Part shown: positions 35,636 through 47,204 of the stretch, one piece after another
How positions within the stretch are numbered: position 1 is the stretch's first letter
How the letters are laid out: every line of letters starts with the position of its first letter
Assembly: GCF_000764305.2 (NCBI RefSeq)
Contig: NW_025935823.1
Coordinates: forward strand, 62,001 to 126,000
Reading direction: 5' to 3'
Origin: Hyalella azteca
Lineage: Eukaryota > Arthropoda > Malacostraca > Amphipoda > Hyalellidae
Length of the DNA: 64,000 bases
Translations under genes and position numbers: made by a program
Notes under the pieces: model-generated
The model's database searches: none
What the model was told of the DNA's origin: nothing
Seen by the model: the letters and a program-made list of their open reading frames with translations, nothing else

Positions 35636-38600
35636 GCACAAAATAAAAAGCAATTGAAAAAAAAAGTTTTTACGTACTTGTTCTTACCATAATTATCAGC
35701 CTTTTAGGTTTTTCTTGTTTTAATTTTTTATACTTTAGGTTTTTAGGTGGATGAGATCAATAATTTCAATCGATTAGTGCTAATGGAAGCGACTCGCACA
35801 ATTACACTGGCATGAATCATAAGCCCTATGTTGATCGTCACTATTTCATTCTCAAGCTATAATGAGTTTCAAACTGAAATTTATTAGAAATCTATAGAAT
35901 CATTTTCTATGTCCGATCTATATTGTAATAATCCGATCAGTTTCAAATCTTGCTTAGCTTTGTGAAGTATTTTATGGCATGCATTACTTTGATTTATTTT
36001 TACATTAATACACTGAGCCCAAAACGAGTTTGTTTTGCCCAAATCATCAAGTAATTTGCCTACCATTAATCACATCATCATCTTGCAACTTCCAGGAAGA
36101 TGTAATTTGAACTGCCGTCTCATTGGCACTATTGCTGAGGGCTTTAAAATTTTCTATGCTTTTCTTCATCTTGTTTTATTTAATGAGTAGAAAAAGACTC
36201 GAGGTAATTTTTCTTCATGAAGTGAACGCGCCTCTCAGTTTACCTTTCATACTTTTCATCCAAAGTGAAATGTCAAAATCCATCCATAACTGTTTTTTTT
36301 GCCTCATTCTCAGCTTGAGAAGAATCTTTACTTCAGCGAGTCGAGTCCAGTATTATAGAGTAAATGTACCAGAGAACATTTATTCTCTTTCCTAATGTAG
36401 AGTAGAGTAGTGGTATAGAGTTAATGTACTAGTGGTACTATAGGGCAAATGTAATATGTATTTGAAATCTATTAATTATTATTATATGTGTTTAACTTCA
36501 CACTATCTTAAGCGCATCTGAATTATTTCCCATTTTTAATCTTTTTAATTAAACGCGATTAAATTCTCCCTGTTAGAGTTCAAAGGAGTTTAAATGAAGT
36601 TAGAAAAAGAAGAGTATAAGCTACTCTTTTAAGCTACTAATGATTTACGTAGGCTGCAAGTATAATTGTCTCTCATGCTGTTATCACCGATGCTCTGGCC
36701 ATGATATTTATAGTTTTTTCTTTTTTTCTTCCAGGTATGTGTTTGTTGTCCTGGCTCCATCTTCTCCGTACGTATAATATCATCAGTGGGATTCCGCATC
36801 CCTTTATTGAACTGCATTTGCATTAACACGCAGATTCGTTCATGTTTAGACAGCGGAGAAGATATAATAATCAATTAAAATTAATGATTGAACATACGGA
36901 TGATATTCATAAACGGATGATATTCATCAAACTTTTACCATTGAAGCAAAGAAGGTCTACTTATTTTTCTGTAATATTTGACCGTAGTTTCGGCTCAATT
37001 ACGATAAAACAAGCCGTCGTCTCATTAACAGTATTGATGTGGCGTTAGTAGTTGCATCTTCGATGGAAACCTGCAGCTTCATTTTGAGATGTGTAAATAG
37101 ACTAGATGAAAGAGACACTCCGTCTATGTATTGTGTATAATATTAATTTATCAGTTCTGATGGGTAGAATATTCCTTGTCACGGATGTTGCCACAACTCG
37201 TAAGTCTCATAATTTATTCACAACTTACCAGCTAGATTGAAAGTGTTCTTCTTTTTTTATTGAAGAACGGCGATTCAAGTTCAGTATCTGCTGAACGGCG
37301 ACTCGTATTTTTTACGCTAGTTGACGAACAATTCAGACATTTCAAATACAACAAATAAGCATACGTTATGTTTATGTTTCAAGATGTAGACAGTTGAAAA
37401 TGTGGCGTAACTATTTATCGAAATACTTTCGAGGCCTCACTGCATGGTCCGTTAGTTGGACTCGCCGAAATTGGGTATTTAAAACCTTACATATATCGAG
37501 TATACAAGTGTACCACCATAGTTATACGAGATGTGTCCAGTACACATGAGAACACAGACGTCAAGTGTATCTGTCTACACATCGAAGCACGTGTCCTGTG
37601 ACAAGCATCGGTCTCAATAAGTGCGATGCAAATAGCTGCAACACTTGTGGCCAGCAGCCATATCATGGCACAGCTGCTCGGCCTCGTGGAGATGCGACCT
37701 ATAACTTTGTGCATGCCTACAGCTTAGGCCACCAAACGTATGGGGGCTTTTCTGCGTTATTCTAAGTCATCTGCGACGAGTTATTGGAGGAGAATAGCAT
37801 GAGATGTTTAGGGATATGTGGTGAATTGTTCATCCCTCTAAATTATTAATATCACTTGAATCAACGTTCATTTGTGTCAAGCTAGCTGAGCAGAAAAAAA
37901 ATTAAGATCATAACTCTAGTTCTCACGATAAAAATATTATTAGCGTTTACAATTAGGAGCAGCCTATTAAAGAATTTTTGTTTAAATATTAGCGTGTTCG
38001 AATTGCTTCCTCTGATTTTCTCTTTTTTATCTTTCATTAATTGTGAAATGACAATCATTAAATTACTGTTGGATTTAAATCAAGTTTTTATCAAATTTAG
38101 AGTCAGCTTAAATTAATAAACAGCTGAAGAACGATTTGAAATCCGTATGGAAAAGTTCTATCATTTTCAAAATATCAGCCTTTTCGGAGCACTGAAGGCT
38201 GGTCGGTGAATCGAAAATCGACACGCAAATTTTATTTTAACGAACTTTCATGGCTTTCTTCAATTCGAATTAAAATTAGCCCAATAGTCTCGGATCGTGG
38301 CCCCCTTTTTTACATTTCCTGATTTTTTTCGATGCTAGGTACCCCAAATTTTATTAAATGTAGTCTCGTCTAGATCTCATATCAACGAAAAATACAGCGA
38401 CAAATCACGAAAAGATGTTTCCAAGATTTTTATTTTCAAAATACACGATGACAAGTAGGTTTTCGGGTGAAATATCTCAATAAATGAACGCCGTGCCCGT
38501 CTTGCCAGAACTGCACGGCATGAAGCTTCCGTCTCTTAATACATTGAAATTAGGAGTGCCTCTGTTTTCCGAGTCCCGTATTCACTCGCGAACGTAAACA

Positions 38601-38706
38601 AACAAAAAGCTTTCGCGGACGGCGGGCAAATAATGCAGAGTGAATTCTATCGTTCGAATAGGAGCTCAATTTTTGGAAGCTCCACGAGTGTTTGAGGCAT
38701 TATTTT
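35636..38706. other. AT-rich unique DNA with minor repeats
   Basis: Minor repeats: a tatagagttaatgtac-type pattern near 36350-36450, and a 17-bp direct duplication (acggatgatattcat core) at 36896-36929. ORFs (36123-36395 plus, 36629-36874 minus, 37487-37714 minus, 35884-36066 minus) are 60-90 codons with no recognised family. Confidence 0.5.
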
Positions 38707-39210
38707 TGAGCCGTGTTTTGCTGCTCGTCGGGCTCAACATTTCTGCGGCTCTTTCTGCCATTTCTGAGCCGTGCTTTGCTGCTCGTCGGGCTCAACATTT
38801 CTCCGGCTCTCTGTCATTTCTGAGCCGTGCTTTGCTGCTCATCGGGCTCAACATTTCTCTGGCTCTCTGTCATTTTTGAGCCGTGTTTTGCTGCTCGTCG
38901 GGCTCAACATTTCTCCGGCTCTCTCTGCCATTTCTGAGCCGTGCTTTGCTACTCATCGGGCACAACATTTCTCCGGCTCTCTGCCATTTCTGAGCCGTGC
39001 TTTGCTGCACATCGGGCACATCATTTCTTCGGCTCTCTTCTTTTTTTGAGCCGTGCTTTGCTGCACATCGGGCACATCATTTCTGCGGCTCTATGTCATT
39101 TTTGAATCGTTTTTTTCCTGCTCTTTAAGCACAACATTAATTCTCAAGCTCTGTCATTTTTGAGCCGTGATTTGCTGCTTGTCAGGTACAACACTTCTAC
39201 TTGTCAGTCT
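38707..39210. repeat. 56-58-bp minisatellite, about 9 copies, degrading to the right
   Basis: Units start tgagccgtg at 38707, 38765, 38821, 38877, 38935, 38991, 39047, 39103 (mutated) and 39161. Each contains tttgctgctcgtcgggctca or variants and a cggctct block. The left copies are most alike and the right copies lose identity and gain indels, so the array is polar. It is GC-richer than its flanks. Two ORFs (38640-38879 and 38771-39049) are array translations. Confidence 0.93.
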
Positions 39211-40350
39211 TGATCTTTGTTTTGTCGCTCGTAACGTACATACTGCTTATGTTTTGAATTTTTAATGTTCTTAGTCCCTTTATTTCTACATTATTTGGAA
39301 CAAGTTAATTTCATTGTTTATTTTAAGAGCTCGTATATTAAAGTTGTGTTTTCATTAATGGTCATAGTTTTTTTAGATAATCTAGGATTATTATTCAGTT
39401 TGAGATTTTACTTATTTGGTTTATAAACCATCCATGCATAATTTTTAAAGATTCGTTACCATTAAAGTCAGTCGTGTCGTTTTTATGAAGTCAGAACCTT
39501 TAGTTCGAAACTCTCTAGGATCAACAGTCTGGTCAACCTAGAATCGTTTTTGATTTGTCGTGGTTTAGGAAATTCTTTGCCGGTTTATTTCTAGCTAAAA
39601 ACTGATGTTATAATCGAAATGACTCCTAATTTATCTAGCTAATTGAAGGTCTCATGACCTGCCCTACCTTATAGTGATATTCGGCATTAACAGAAGGACC
39701 TCACGAATTGAGTTATACTAATTTCTTACCTTGACTTATAAATTTTGTGATAAGAGTCGGGATTTTTTTTAAACCTCCGGGGTCATACAAAATTTGTGCA
39801 AACGCTTGCATATACAGGTAATTGGAATGTTTACTTTGTTATAATAAATTATTTTTAATTATATAATAATTCCATACATTTCCTTGCTGATGACTTTCTC
39901 TTAATTTTGTTTCTTATGCCCAGATAGCTTGACAGAAATGAAGGTTGTGTTGAGTGATGTTAATAAATAAATTTGTATTTATTATGCATCAACACGACAC
40001 TTAACGCAGTGCACAAACACGTCTGAATGTAATTTAGTTATTTTAATCTTCATCGAAAATATTAATAGCGTATGAATTACCAGTAATTTTGCTCTGTCTT
40101 TGATTGGCAATAAATTGAATCAATATTTACTTGATTGGGATTTTAGGTGCGGGAGACTTGGACATGTTCGTGACTGGCAGATTTAGTTTCGCTGAAGTAA
40201 ATCGTTTGGCTTTGACGTTTGTTTGCTCCTGCTGTGTCTGAAATCAACTCGATATTGCGAGCTGGATTTCCAATGAGTGAGAGGTCATTAGTGGCGAGCT
40301 CGGCACGACTTTCAAGCAAAGCCAGCGAGTTCATTATTAAATCGCGGTTG
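39211..40350. other. AT-rich unique DNA
   Basis: No array and no RNA gene. The minus-strand ORF 40143-40334 (63 codons) is hydrophilic but has no recognised family. Confidence 0.55.
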
Positions 40351-40790
40351 TTTTTATGAGAAATGGTTGGAACAAAATGAATATTATTATAACAAATATA
40401 CCCAGTATGTATTTATTATTATTGAGAACGATAGTCGATGGAATTATTTGAAAAAATGATGGCTGGCAGAAATTTGTCATTTTTATGAGGGATCAATGGT
40501 ATAAATAAAGTGATATTACCAGATATATTTTGGAGATTAGTTTGTTTATTACGAGTAACTGTCGAGTATAATAGTGAATAGTACAAATTATAGATTATAT
40601 TATTGTGTTGTTTTTACCTGTGATGACAGGTAAAATTTTATATGGTAGAAATAAAGTGATATTACCAGATATATTTTCGAGATTGCTTTGTTTATTACAA
40701 GTAATTGTCGAGGAAAAATATTGAATAGTAAAAATCACAGGTTATATTATTGTGTAGTTTTTATTTGTGATGACAGGTAAAATTTTATTA
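40351..40790. repeat. 146-bp tandem repeat: two clear copies and one older diverged copy
   Basis: Copies 40496-40641 and 40642-40788 are similar throughout (aaataaagtgatattaccag near the start, gatgacaggtaaaatttta at the end). An older relative starts at about 40351 with tttttatgag and shares only scattered blocks. A 9-bp perfect hairpin (ttttacctg at 40612-40620, caggtaaaa at 40627-40635) closes copy 1. The corresponding hairpin in copy 2 keeps pairing through G-U wobbles. Confidence 0.85.
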
Positions 40791-42253
40791 TTAATAAAAG
40801 TGACTGCTGGACACAAGTCGTGCTCGGTAGCCAGGCTACAGGATTTGTATGCTCGTGCCGCGACCTGAGCGCTGGTGGATCATACGTTGGCTCTCATACT
40901 ATTTGTCTGTTTATCTCTTATAGCTTTGATATCAGAAGCATTATTGCCAGAGTGATCGAGCAATTTGCCTTCAAGTAGAGTTACCTGTTTGGGAACGAGT
41001 TTCATTTTCATTGAAAACAGAAAGTCCAAAAATGCTTCACACTTTGAATTGAGGCTAGCTTTTTTAAGTATTATTGTAGGTTGAAACTCTGATAGAAATT
41101 TTTGAATTGTTTTGCAGTGCATTTCTGTTTAATTTTTCGCGTTATTCATGACAATGTATATAAAGTTTATAGTTTTTCGCAAGTACTGCTTTAATTTTTT
41201 ACGAAGATATTACTCTTTGCTTCTAGTAGACTTGACTAAAAATCGGGACCGGAATCTTCATCGTTATATATGTGGATAGTTGGTTCTTTATCCATTTAAA
41301 ATTATTTTGCAGTTTTCCCTACATGATGCTTAACTGTAAACTAAAGAGTTGACGAATATAAGGAATTTATTATGATAAAATAGCGGGTATCCCGACAGGC
41401 GGTAGTAACTGTATTGTTGACCAGAGATTACTAGGATTTGGATATTTTACGTACTAGTGTTGATGTTTCTAAGCTGCCAATCCCGGTCGGGCGTCTCACT
41501 CTGATCTATCTTTGATATGTACACAATGATTAATTAAAAAAATTCTAATTGGTAGTGCGTCATCCGTGTCATGAATTTGTTATTGCTGACGTGGAGCTAT
41601 CTGCTAACTGAAATTATTACAATGAAGCTCAGTAATAATGCTGTTGCTTCCCAATGTCTTCCCAATGTCTTTGACACGTCTTCATTATAAATTATCACGG
41701 AACCCCTCAGATCATGTAGCGTTACGCGGTCTACAAGCGTGCTGATGTGGCGCGCCAAGTACGAGGACGATTGCGTTCGATTGTCCTGTTCAGAATAGAC
41801 GCTTTCATTAATTGAGCGTACAATAAAATGTTACATTGTGTATTTTATTTTTATTTCTATTCTAAAATTTATAATGTGAATCGAATATGTAACTTTAAAA
41901 CAGTTATTGCTCATATAGGAACTCTAATAAATTTGTGACGGACAAGAATGAGGTAATTAATATTAATATAATAGCCTTAATAGGTAATTCCTTGGCCAAA
42001 GCTCTGAATTGACAAGTAATGTGCCGTGATGGTTCCTTTCGAACATAAACCTTCTGTAGCTCTCTCACTTGTAGCCTAAGCTTTTTTCTCCTGTCAACTT
42101 GTTCGCTTGTATTTTTTGTTGACATGAGTAGCCTTTATTGTTTATGGCGTTCTGGTGAAACAATCTTAAAATTTCACGTGCTTTTGATTTTCATTGAATG
42201 TTCCCTAACGCATGGGGATGCAAGTTGCTGCGACTGAAAACGTATTTGGGTAC
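40791..42253. other. AT-rich DNA with two minus-strand ORFs of unknown status
   Basis: Minus-strand ORFs 40880-41122 (80 codons) and 41904-42125 (73 codons) have even, charged compositions more protein-like than most here. The second has a basic N-terminal half (RRKKLRLQVRELQK) and a hydrophobic C-terminal half. I recognise no family and cannot show splice sites joining them. A small direct repeat cttcccaatgt occurs near 41648-41672. Confidence 0.4.
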
Positions 42254-42757
42254 ACTAACGAGCGCTATCTTGTGCACACGCGCTAGTCTTATCCACGTGA
42301 CAATCTTGTTTACACGCAATTTTGTCTCCGCGTCATTTTGTCCCGCGTCAATCTACGTCAATCTTGTCCACACGTCAATCTTGTTCACGCGTCAATCTTG
42401 TGCACGCGTCAATCTTGTCCACGCGTCAATCTTGTGCACGCGTCAATCTTGTCCACGCGTCAATCTTGTCCACACGTCAATCTTGTCCACACGTCAATCT
42501 TGTCCACACGTCAATCTTGTGCACGCGTCAATCGTGTCCACACGTCAATCTTGTGCACGCGTCAATCTTGTCCACGCGTCAATCTTGTACACGCGTCAAT
42601 CTTGTCCACACGTCAATGTTGTGCACGCGTCAATCTTGTCCACACGTCAATCTTGTGTACGCGTCAATCTTGTCCACACGTCAATCTTGTCCACACGTCA
42701 ATCTTGTGCACGCGTCAATCTTGTCCACGCGGCAATCTTGCGCACGCGCTAAACTTG
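42254..42757. repeat. 17-bp CpG-rich minisatellite, about 27 copies
   Basis: The core unit is cttgtccacacgtcaat. It has two variable positions, giving ccacacg, ccacgcg and gcacgcg as the common forms; the combination gcacacg is absent from the core copies. The core (42363-42730) is well conserved, and the first and last units are degenerate. Many copies contain ACGCGT. Because 17 is not a multiple of three and no phase contains a stop, all three plus frames are open and give the long ORFs 42198-42752, 42322-42900 and 42338-42760, none taken as a gene. Confidence 0.96.
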
Positions 42758-43021
42758 TGAAGGAAAAATGCGTAAGAGGGAAATTAAACCTCAGGAATTC
42801 CTTTCAAGAAGGAAATAACGCGTCAGAAACTAGTTATAGTAAAATGATTGCACGATTGAACGTGATTTCTGTTTCTTTGTATAGAAGGGCTTATATATAG
42901 CGTGCTACGAGATAATCAAGCTGGTACACTGTAAAAATCTACCGAATATCCAATTACTTGTCACGTCTGTACCACGTTCCTTTTTTTATAGAAACCCAAT
43001 TGCTGCATTATACAAATACGA

Positions 43022-43180
43022 TTGCTGCTCGTGCTGACGTTGCAGCTCGTGCTGACGTTGCGGCTCGTGCTGACGTTGCTGTTCGTGCTGCTGACGTTGT
43101 TGCCGCTGCTGCTGACGTTGCTGCTGCTGCTGCTGCTGCTATTGATGATGATAGTGATGATAAATCTGGTGCTGGTGATG
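43022..43180. repeat. 18-bp and GCT/GAT trinucleotide repeat tract
   Basis: Three to four units like gctcgtgctgacgttgcag decay into (gct)n at about 43117-43140, followed by a gatgat/ggtgctggt tract. The plus-strand ORF 42958-43239 reads Ala-Arg-Ala-Asp-Val repeats, then poly-Ala, then Asp-rich. Another plus frame reads Leu-rich, and the minus frame reads Ser/Asn-rich. Three readable frames indicate a microsatellite. A coding homopolymer tract in an exon cannot be fully excluded. Confidence 0.85.
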
Positions 43181-45025
43181 TTATTCTTCATTTACTGTGG
43201 CCTGATTCCACTCTGATGCTGATGCTGTTGTTGGTCTGATACAGTGTGATGGGAGTGCTGGTGCTATTTTTTTGTAGAGATGCTGCTTCGTTTAGTTTAC
43301 TGCTTCAGTTGCTACTTCTGGTTTTAATTTAGCCAATAGCCATTTCATTCTTCTCTGTTTCTTTGAATATAATAGTGATGCAGAGATTTTTTAATCTAAC
43401 GCTACTACATCGGTTGTCATTGTAAACTGCTTTTGCCCCCAGTACTGTTACAGCTTCTGATTGTACGTCGGCCGTTTCATGCGTCAGAACTGGTCATTTC
43501 TTTCATCTGCTGCAGCTGAAAGTTCTGATACTGAAGCCATGTTTGCTTCTGAAGCGTCAGCCGTTGGCTCGTCTCGTGGTCTCTAGGGGGTCTCAAAGCA
43601 TGAATAATGTACCGGAAATTTTAGCAGGTTTCTATAAATACCCAGTAACGCGTCAAAGCTGTCGGTATTATGTGGGTCAACGGTTTTTTTTGGCGCTCGA
43701 AGTTAGTTAAAATTCTGTAGTAATTTTTGCGAATTTTGCACTTAAGATCAGTTAATGAAATTGTAAATGTTCTCAAGTTTTGAATCAACAGAATGATGAT
43801 GATACCAAAAATATTAATTCATGGGAAACATAATGCGACTTGGGATTGAATGGATTGGGACTGTGTGGTGTAATATCAATGTTTTGTTTACTGCTGTAAA
43901 ATGAATTGAAGACTCTACATATCCGTTGTATCGAACGTAGAATATAAATGTTCAATGAATTAAATAGTTTAATTCAACTATCTCATACGCTGCTGAAAAT
44001 TACTCGTTAATAATCTTCATCGCACTGTTCGTTGGCTCGTCTGGTACTGAATCAGCCTACGTGTTTGATTTATTTAACGGCCGTTTGTATTCATTTCTGA
44101 TCACCGCCATAGCACAAAAGTCGTTTTTACACTAGCTCCCATGTATGACAATTAACCCATCTAATTTATATATAGAAATATTATTTCAATAGAATTAAAT
44201 TGGGAAATTTTAGTAACATTTGTAGAACTTCGATCTTTTTATTACTCAATCATGGAAAACTGAATTTTTGAACAGTTTTGAATAATTTAATAATGTCAGG
44301 TACTGCATTTTAGAATTTGTGAAAGCAATATATATTAACCGAGAGTTTAGTTTGCTTTAGTCACCGTAGTCTAGAAATATGTTGATCAATTGTGATCAAT
44401 TACATTTTATTTAATTCTCTTGCGAAACGTCGAGCGTCTCGATTGAATTGTGTGCACGCGCGGCGACTGCGCCATGACGTATGCGAGACGTGGCGACGTA
44501 ACTTCGTATGTTGTAAAAATATAACTGACGAAGAATCATTCCTACCTTATTGAAAATTGAAACCGCATCATCGCCGGTTTGCCTTGGACATGATTGTAAT
44601 TGTTACTAAATGATTTCGTGGTAGCGCGTTGTTAATTCAAATTGAGGACCTCGCTTTTTTTGCTGTGGTTTAGAGAATGCTGAGGAATGCCCATTATTCA
44701 CACAATTTAAGTTTGCTTATTCTTAAAGGATCAATTTATTTGGTTTAAAACAGGTATATTTTTCCCCAAGACTCGTAAAATTTTCGTAATTTTGCAAAGT
44801 TTATTTACAGCAAATAAAATTACGTATCACAATTTTTGCTATCTTCACTCTAAGAAACAGTTTCGATTCAGTGTACGACCTGCTGATGCAACAATAGCAT
44901 TTTATTGGCTGTCTGTTGTGCAAGTCCCTTTGTCATGAAATGCACTGCGCTGTGCACCGCACGTTCGTCTCTATGTCACGTGCGTCCTGAGACAACAATG
45001 TTCTTCGCTGTACCAACACGCTAAA
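43181..45025. other. Unique DNA with a GC-rich structured patch
   Basis: A GC-rich structured inverted repeat at 44427-44499 is listed separately. Otherwise AT-rich, with poor ORFs, short A/T runs and a 7-bp palindrome (ttgatca/tgatcaa) near 44383-44400. No gene recognised. Confidence 0.55.
44427..44499. ncRNA. GC-rich inverted repeat, possible structured RNA
   Basis: acgtcgagcgtctcg (44427-44441) can pair with cgagacgtggcgacgt (44484-44499): 7 exact pairs, an internal offset, then 6 more. The 42-nt interior contains smaller stems (gtgcac; ggcg-actg-cgcc). The patch is much GC-richer than its flanks. It does not match a tRNA (no A or B box). A structured RNA, a palindromic repeat or chance are all possible. 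Confidence 0.25.
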
Positions 45026-45195
45026 CTTCCCTCTCTCTCTTTCCCACATAGCAACTGATAGCATCTGACTTCAGATGAAATTATTTTTCTTTCCCTCTCT
45101 CTCTTTCCCAAACAACGTCAGGCTTCAGATAAAATTATTTTTCTTTCCCTCTCTCTCTTTCCCAAAGAGCGTCAGACTTATGATAAAATTATTCT
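45026..45195. repeat. 54-62-bp repeat with CT-rich core, 3 copies
   Basis: The polypyrimidine core ctttccctctctctctttccc occurs at about 45026 (as cttccc), 45089 and 45143. The last two copies are 54 bp apart and share aaaattatttttctttccc. The first copy is longer (62 bp). Confidence 0.85.
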
Positions 45196-45551
45196 TCTTT
45201 ATCCACCAGAGTTTAGGTCACCCGCTATTAAAAATGCTTGATCTGATTCGGTAGCAAGACAAGAAGCTTTAGTTTGACTTGTGCATTAAATGACGCGTCA
45301 ATGTTTCTTAGTTTTAGAGTGTGTTTAATATTTTATTGCACATCCCAGCAATAAATAGTTTTTTCACTTATTTTCAAAACTTATGATCATTATCCTCATA
45401 ACTTGTAATTTGGTTTCAAAAGTAGCTGTATATATTCTCTCATTCATAATCGATTTTTCTCCATTGATATTTCCCTAAATTCGACTGAGCGAGTTTTCTC
45501 TGACTATTCAGAATTACTTACTTCTTTGTAGTTGTTATTTTATCCTGTCTG

Positions 45552-45890
45552 GTTTATTTTGGCTTGTGATTAAGTTACTCGAATTGCGTATCCATTAGTC
45601 ACATATCTTTTATTTAGGCTTGAGATTAGATAACAGGAGTTGCGTCTCCATTATTCATTTAAATTTTATTTAAGCTCGTGATTATAGGTAACAGAAATTT
45701 CGTCTCCATTATTCACCCAACTTTTATTTAAGCTCGTGATTAGGTAACAGAAATTTCGTCTCCATTATTCACCTAACTTTTATTTAAGCTTGAGATTAGG
45801 TAACATCAATTTCGTCTCCATTATTCACCCAACTTTTATTTAAGCTTGAGATTAGGTAACATAAATTGCGTCATCATTATTCGCATTATT
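45552..45890. repeat. 56-bp minisatellite, about 6 copies
   Basis: Units begin ttttatttaagct at about 45608, 45664, 45722, 45778 and 45834, with a degenerate first copy near 45552. Each contains gtgattaggtaacag or gagattaggtaaca and tcgtctccattattcac. The second-half copies are the most alike. Confidence 0.92.
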
Positions 45891-45893
45891 GCA

Positions 45894-45956
45894 GGCTCGC
45901 AAATTTTTTACGAGCCGCAGCGCCGGCCGTGACTTGCGCGGCAATGCTATATTGCC
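45894..45956. repeat. Two short hairpins at the end of the 56-bp array
   Basis: ggctcg (45894-45899) pairs with cgagcc (45911-45916), and ggcaat (45940-45945) pairs with attgcc (45951-45956). The region between and around them is GC-rich compared with the array. Function unknown. Confidence 0.45.
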
Positions 45957-47204
45957 TCTGGGAGCTCAGCTGTAATGATACAAAAAAAAAGTTCCAGAAG
46001 TAATTTTGTTTATATGTATGGAAGTCTGTGTTTAGTGTTCGTAGGCGTTTTTATGACTTCATTTTACGACTCAATTTCAGATTCACTAATGAGCTACTTT
46101 ACTTTCCCAAAGTTTTATTTTTTAGTTTTTACGAGCTCTATAGTTATTATTGTGAATTAAGCTTATATATGAGTTGAATATTTTCAATATTTGAATCGGA
46201 AAGCCATGTTTATAAATAAATTTTACTGTTTCCTTATTTGTTTTATTAAGCAGAGACGCCTCATTGTTGTCTGGCGAGTTCTTAGCTATATAGCGGTGCT
46301 CGGTTCAAAACTATTCCCTTAGCCATTATATATGAGAGAAAAATATACATCCTTAAAAAGTTTTAATAATATAAAGATGACAAGCCATTGAATTTCTTCT
46401 GTAAAAAAATTTTAGTTATGAATTTCTGGCTAGGAGTTATTCAGATTTTATTATTACTGTCTAATATAAAGCCCAGACGAAATAAACCTAATTTTCTGCA
46501 GCATTGAGGACATCTTACCTATCTGCTCCCTAAGTGTAATTTTGCGGCGCAAAATGGAATTTATCAGAGCAGTATCCGAGATTTAGTTCAGTTTTATGCG
46601 CATCTCTCGCGAAACTCTTAGCATTACGGAGCTCATGGGCCTCACTACGTCTCTTAGAAGAAACCCACACTACTTCTTTAAGATTCTCGTGCACGTTTTT
46701 TCCATGAGTTTGCGTTGCCTGTTTTATGACTTGTGCTGAAGGGACACCTGGGCTTCTGGGTCGCGTAAAGAGGACGAGTGCAGGCGCTGTTCACAAATGC
46801 TGGAAGAGGTCAAAATTCGAATTGTTTTAAATTACTTTCATTCGGTCAAGTCACTCTTTTTTAAAACGGCATTAGTTAATTAATATCCTATTATCATTTG
46901 AACTCTTTCAATTCATTAAGATTGTTGTAAAAAAGTTAACCAAGTAACAATTCAAAAAGTTATTTTCCTTTTGTCGAATGGTATCCTTTCGTTTTCGCGA
47001 GAGTGAGTTCACAGATGATACTTCTCATCGCAACACAAACCAAGTGATAATTCATAGCCCTTAGCTTGTAGATGTTGCCACCACTCCTTAATCCAGACTC
47101 AAATTATAGCTCGTTGAAATTAAACTGAGCTGCTCAATTTCAAACCTTGTTTGCTTGGAGGGCACTCACTTGGACCCAAGCAAAGCCTTGCTGTTGGTCC
47201 GTTC
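45957..47204. other. Unique DNA up to the MITE
   Basis: AT-rich with a GC-richer patch at about 46580-46790. The ORF 45975-46160 (61 codons) is hydrophobic by composition. No recognisable gene or array. Confidence 0.55.

Noticed and set aside
42198..42900. Three long overlapping plus-strand ORFs (140-192 codons)
   Set aside because: All three plus frames are open because the 17-bp unit has no stop in any phase. Simultaneous openness shows it is not a gene.
45894..45916. Terminator-like hairpin followed by T-rich loop
   Set aside because: Rho-independent terminators are a bacterial feature and this is eukaryotic DNA. The T run is in the loop and not after the stem.
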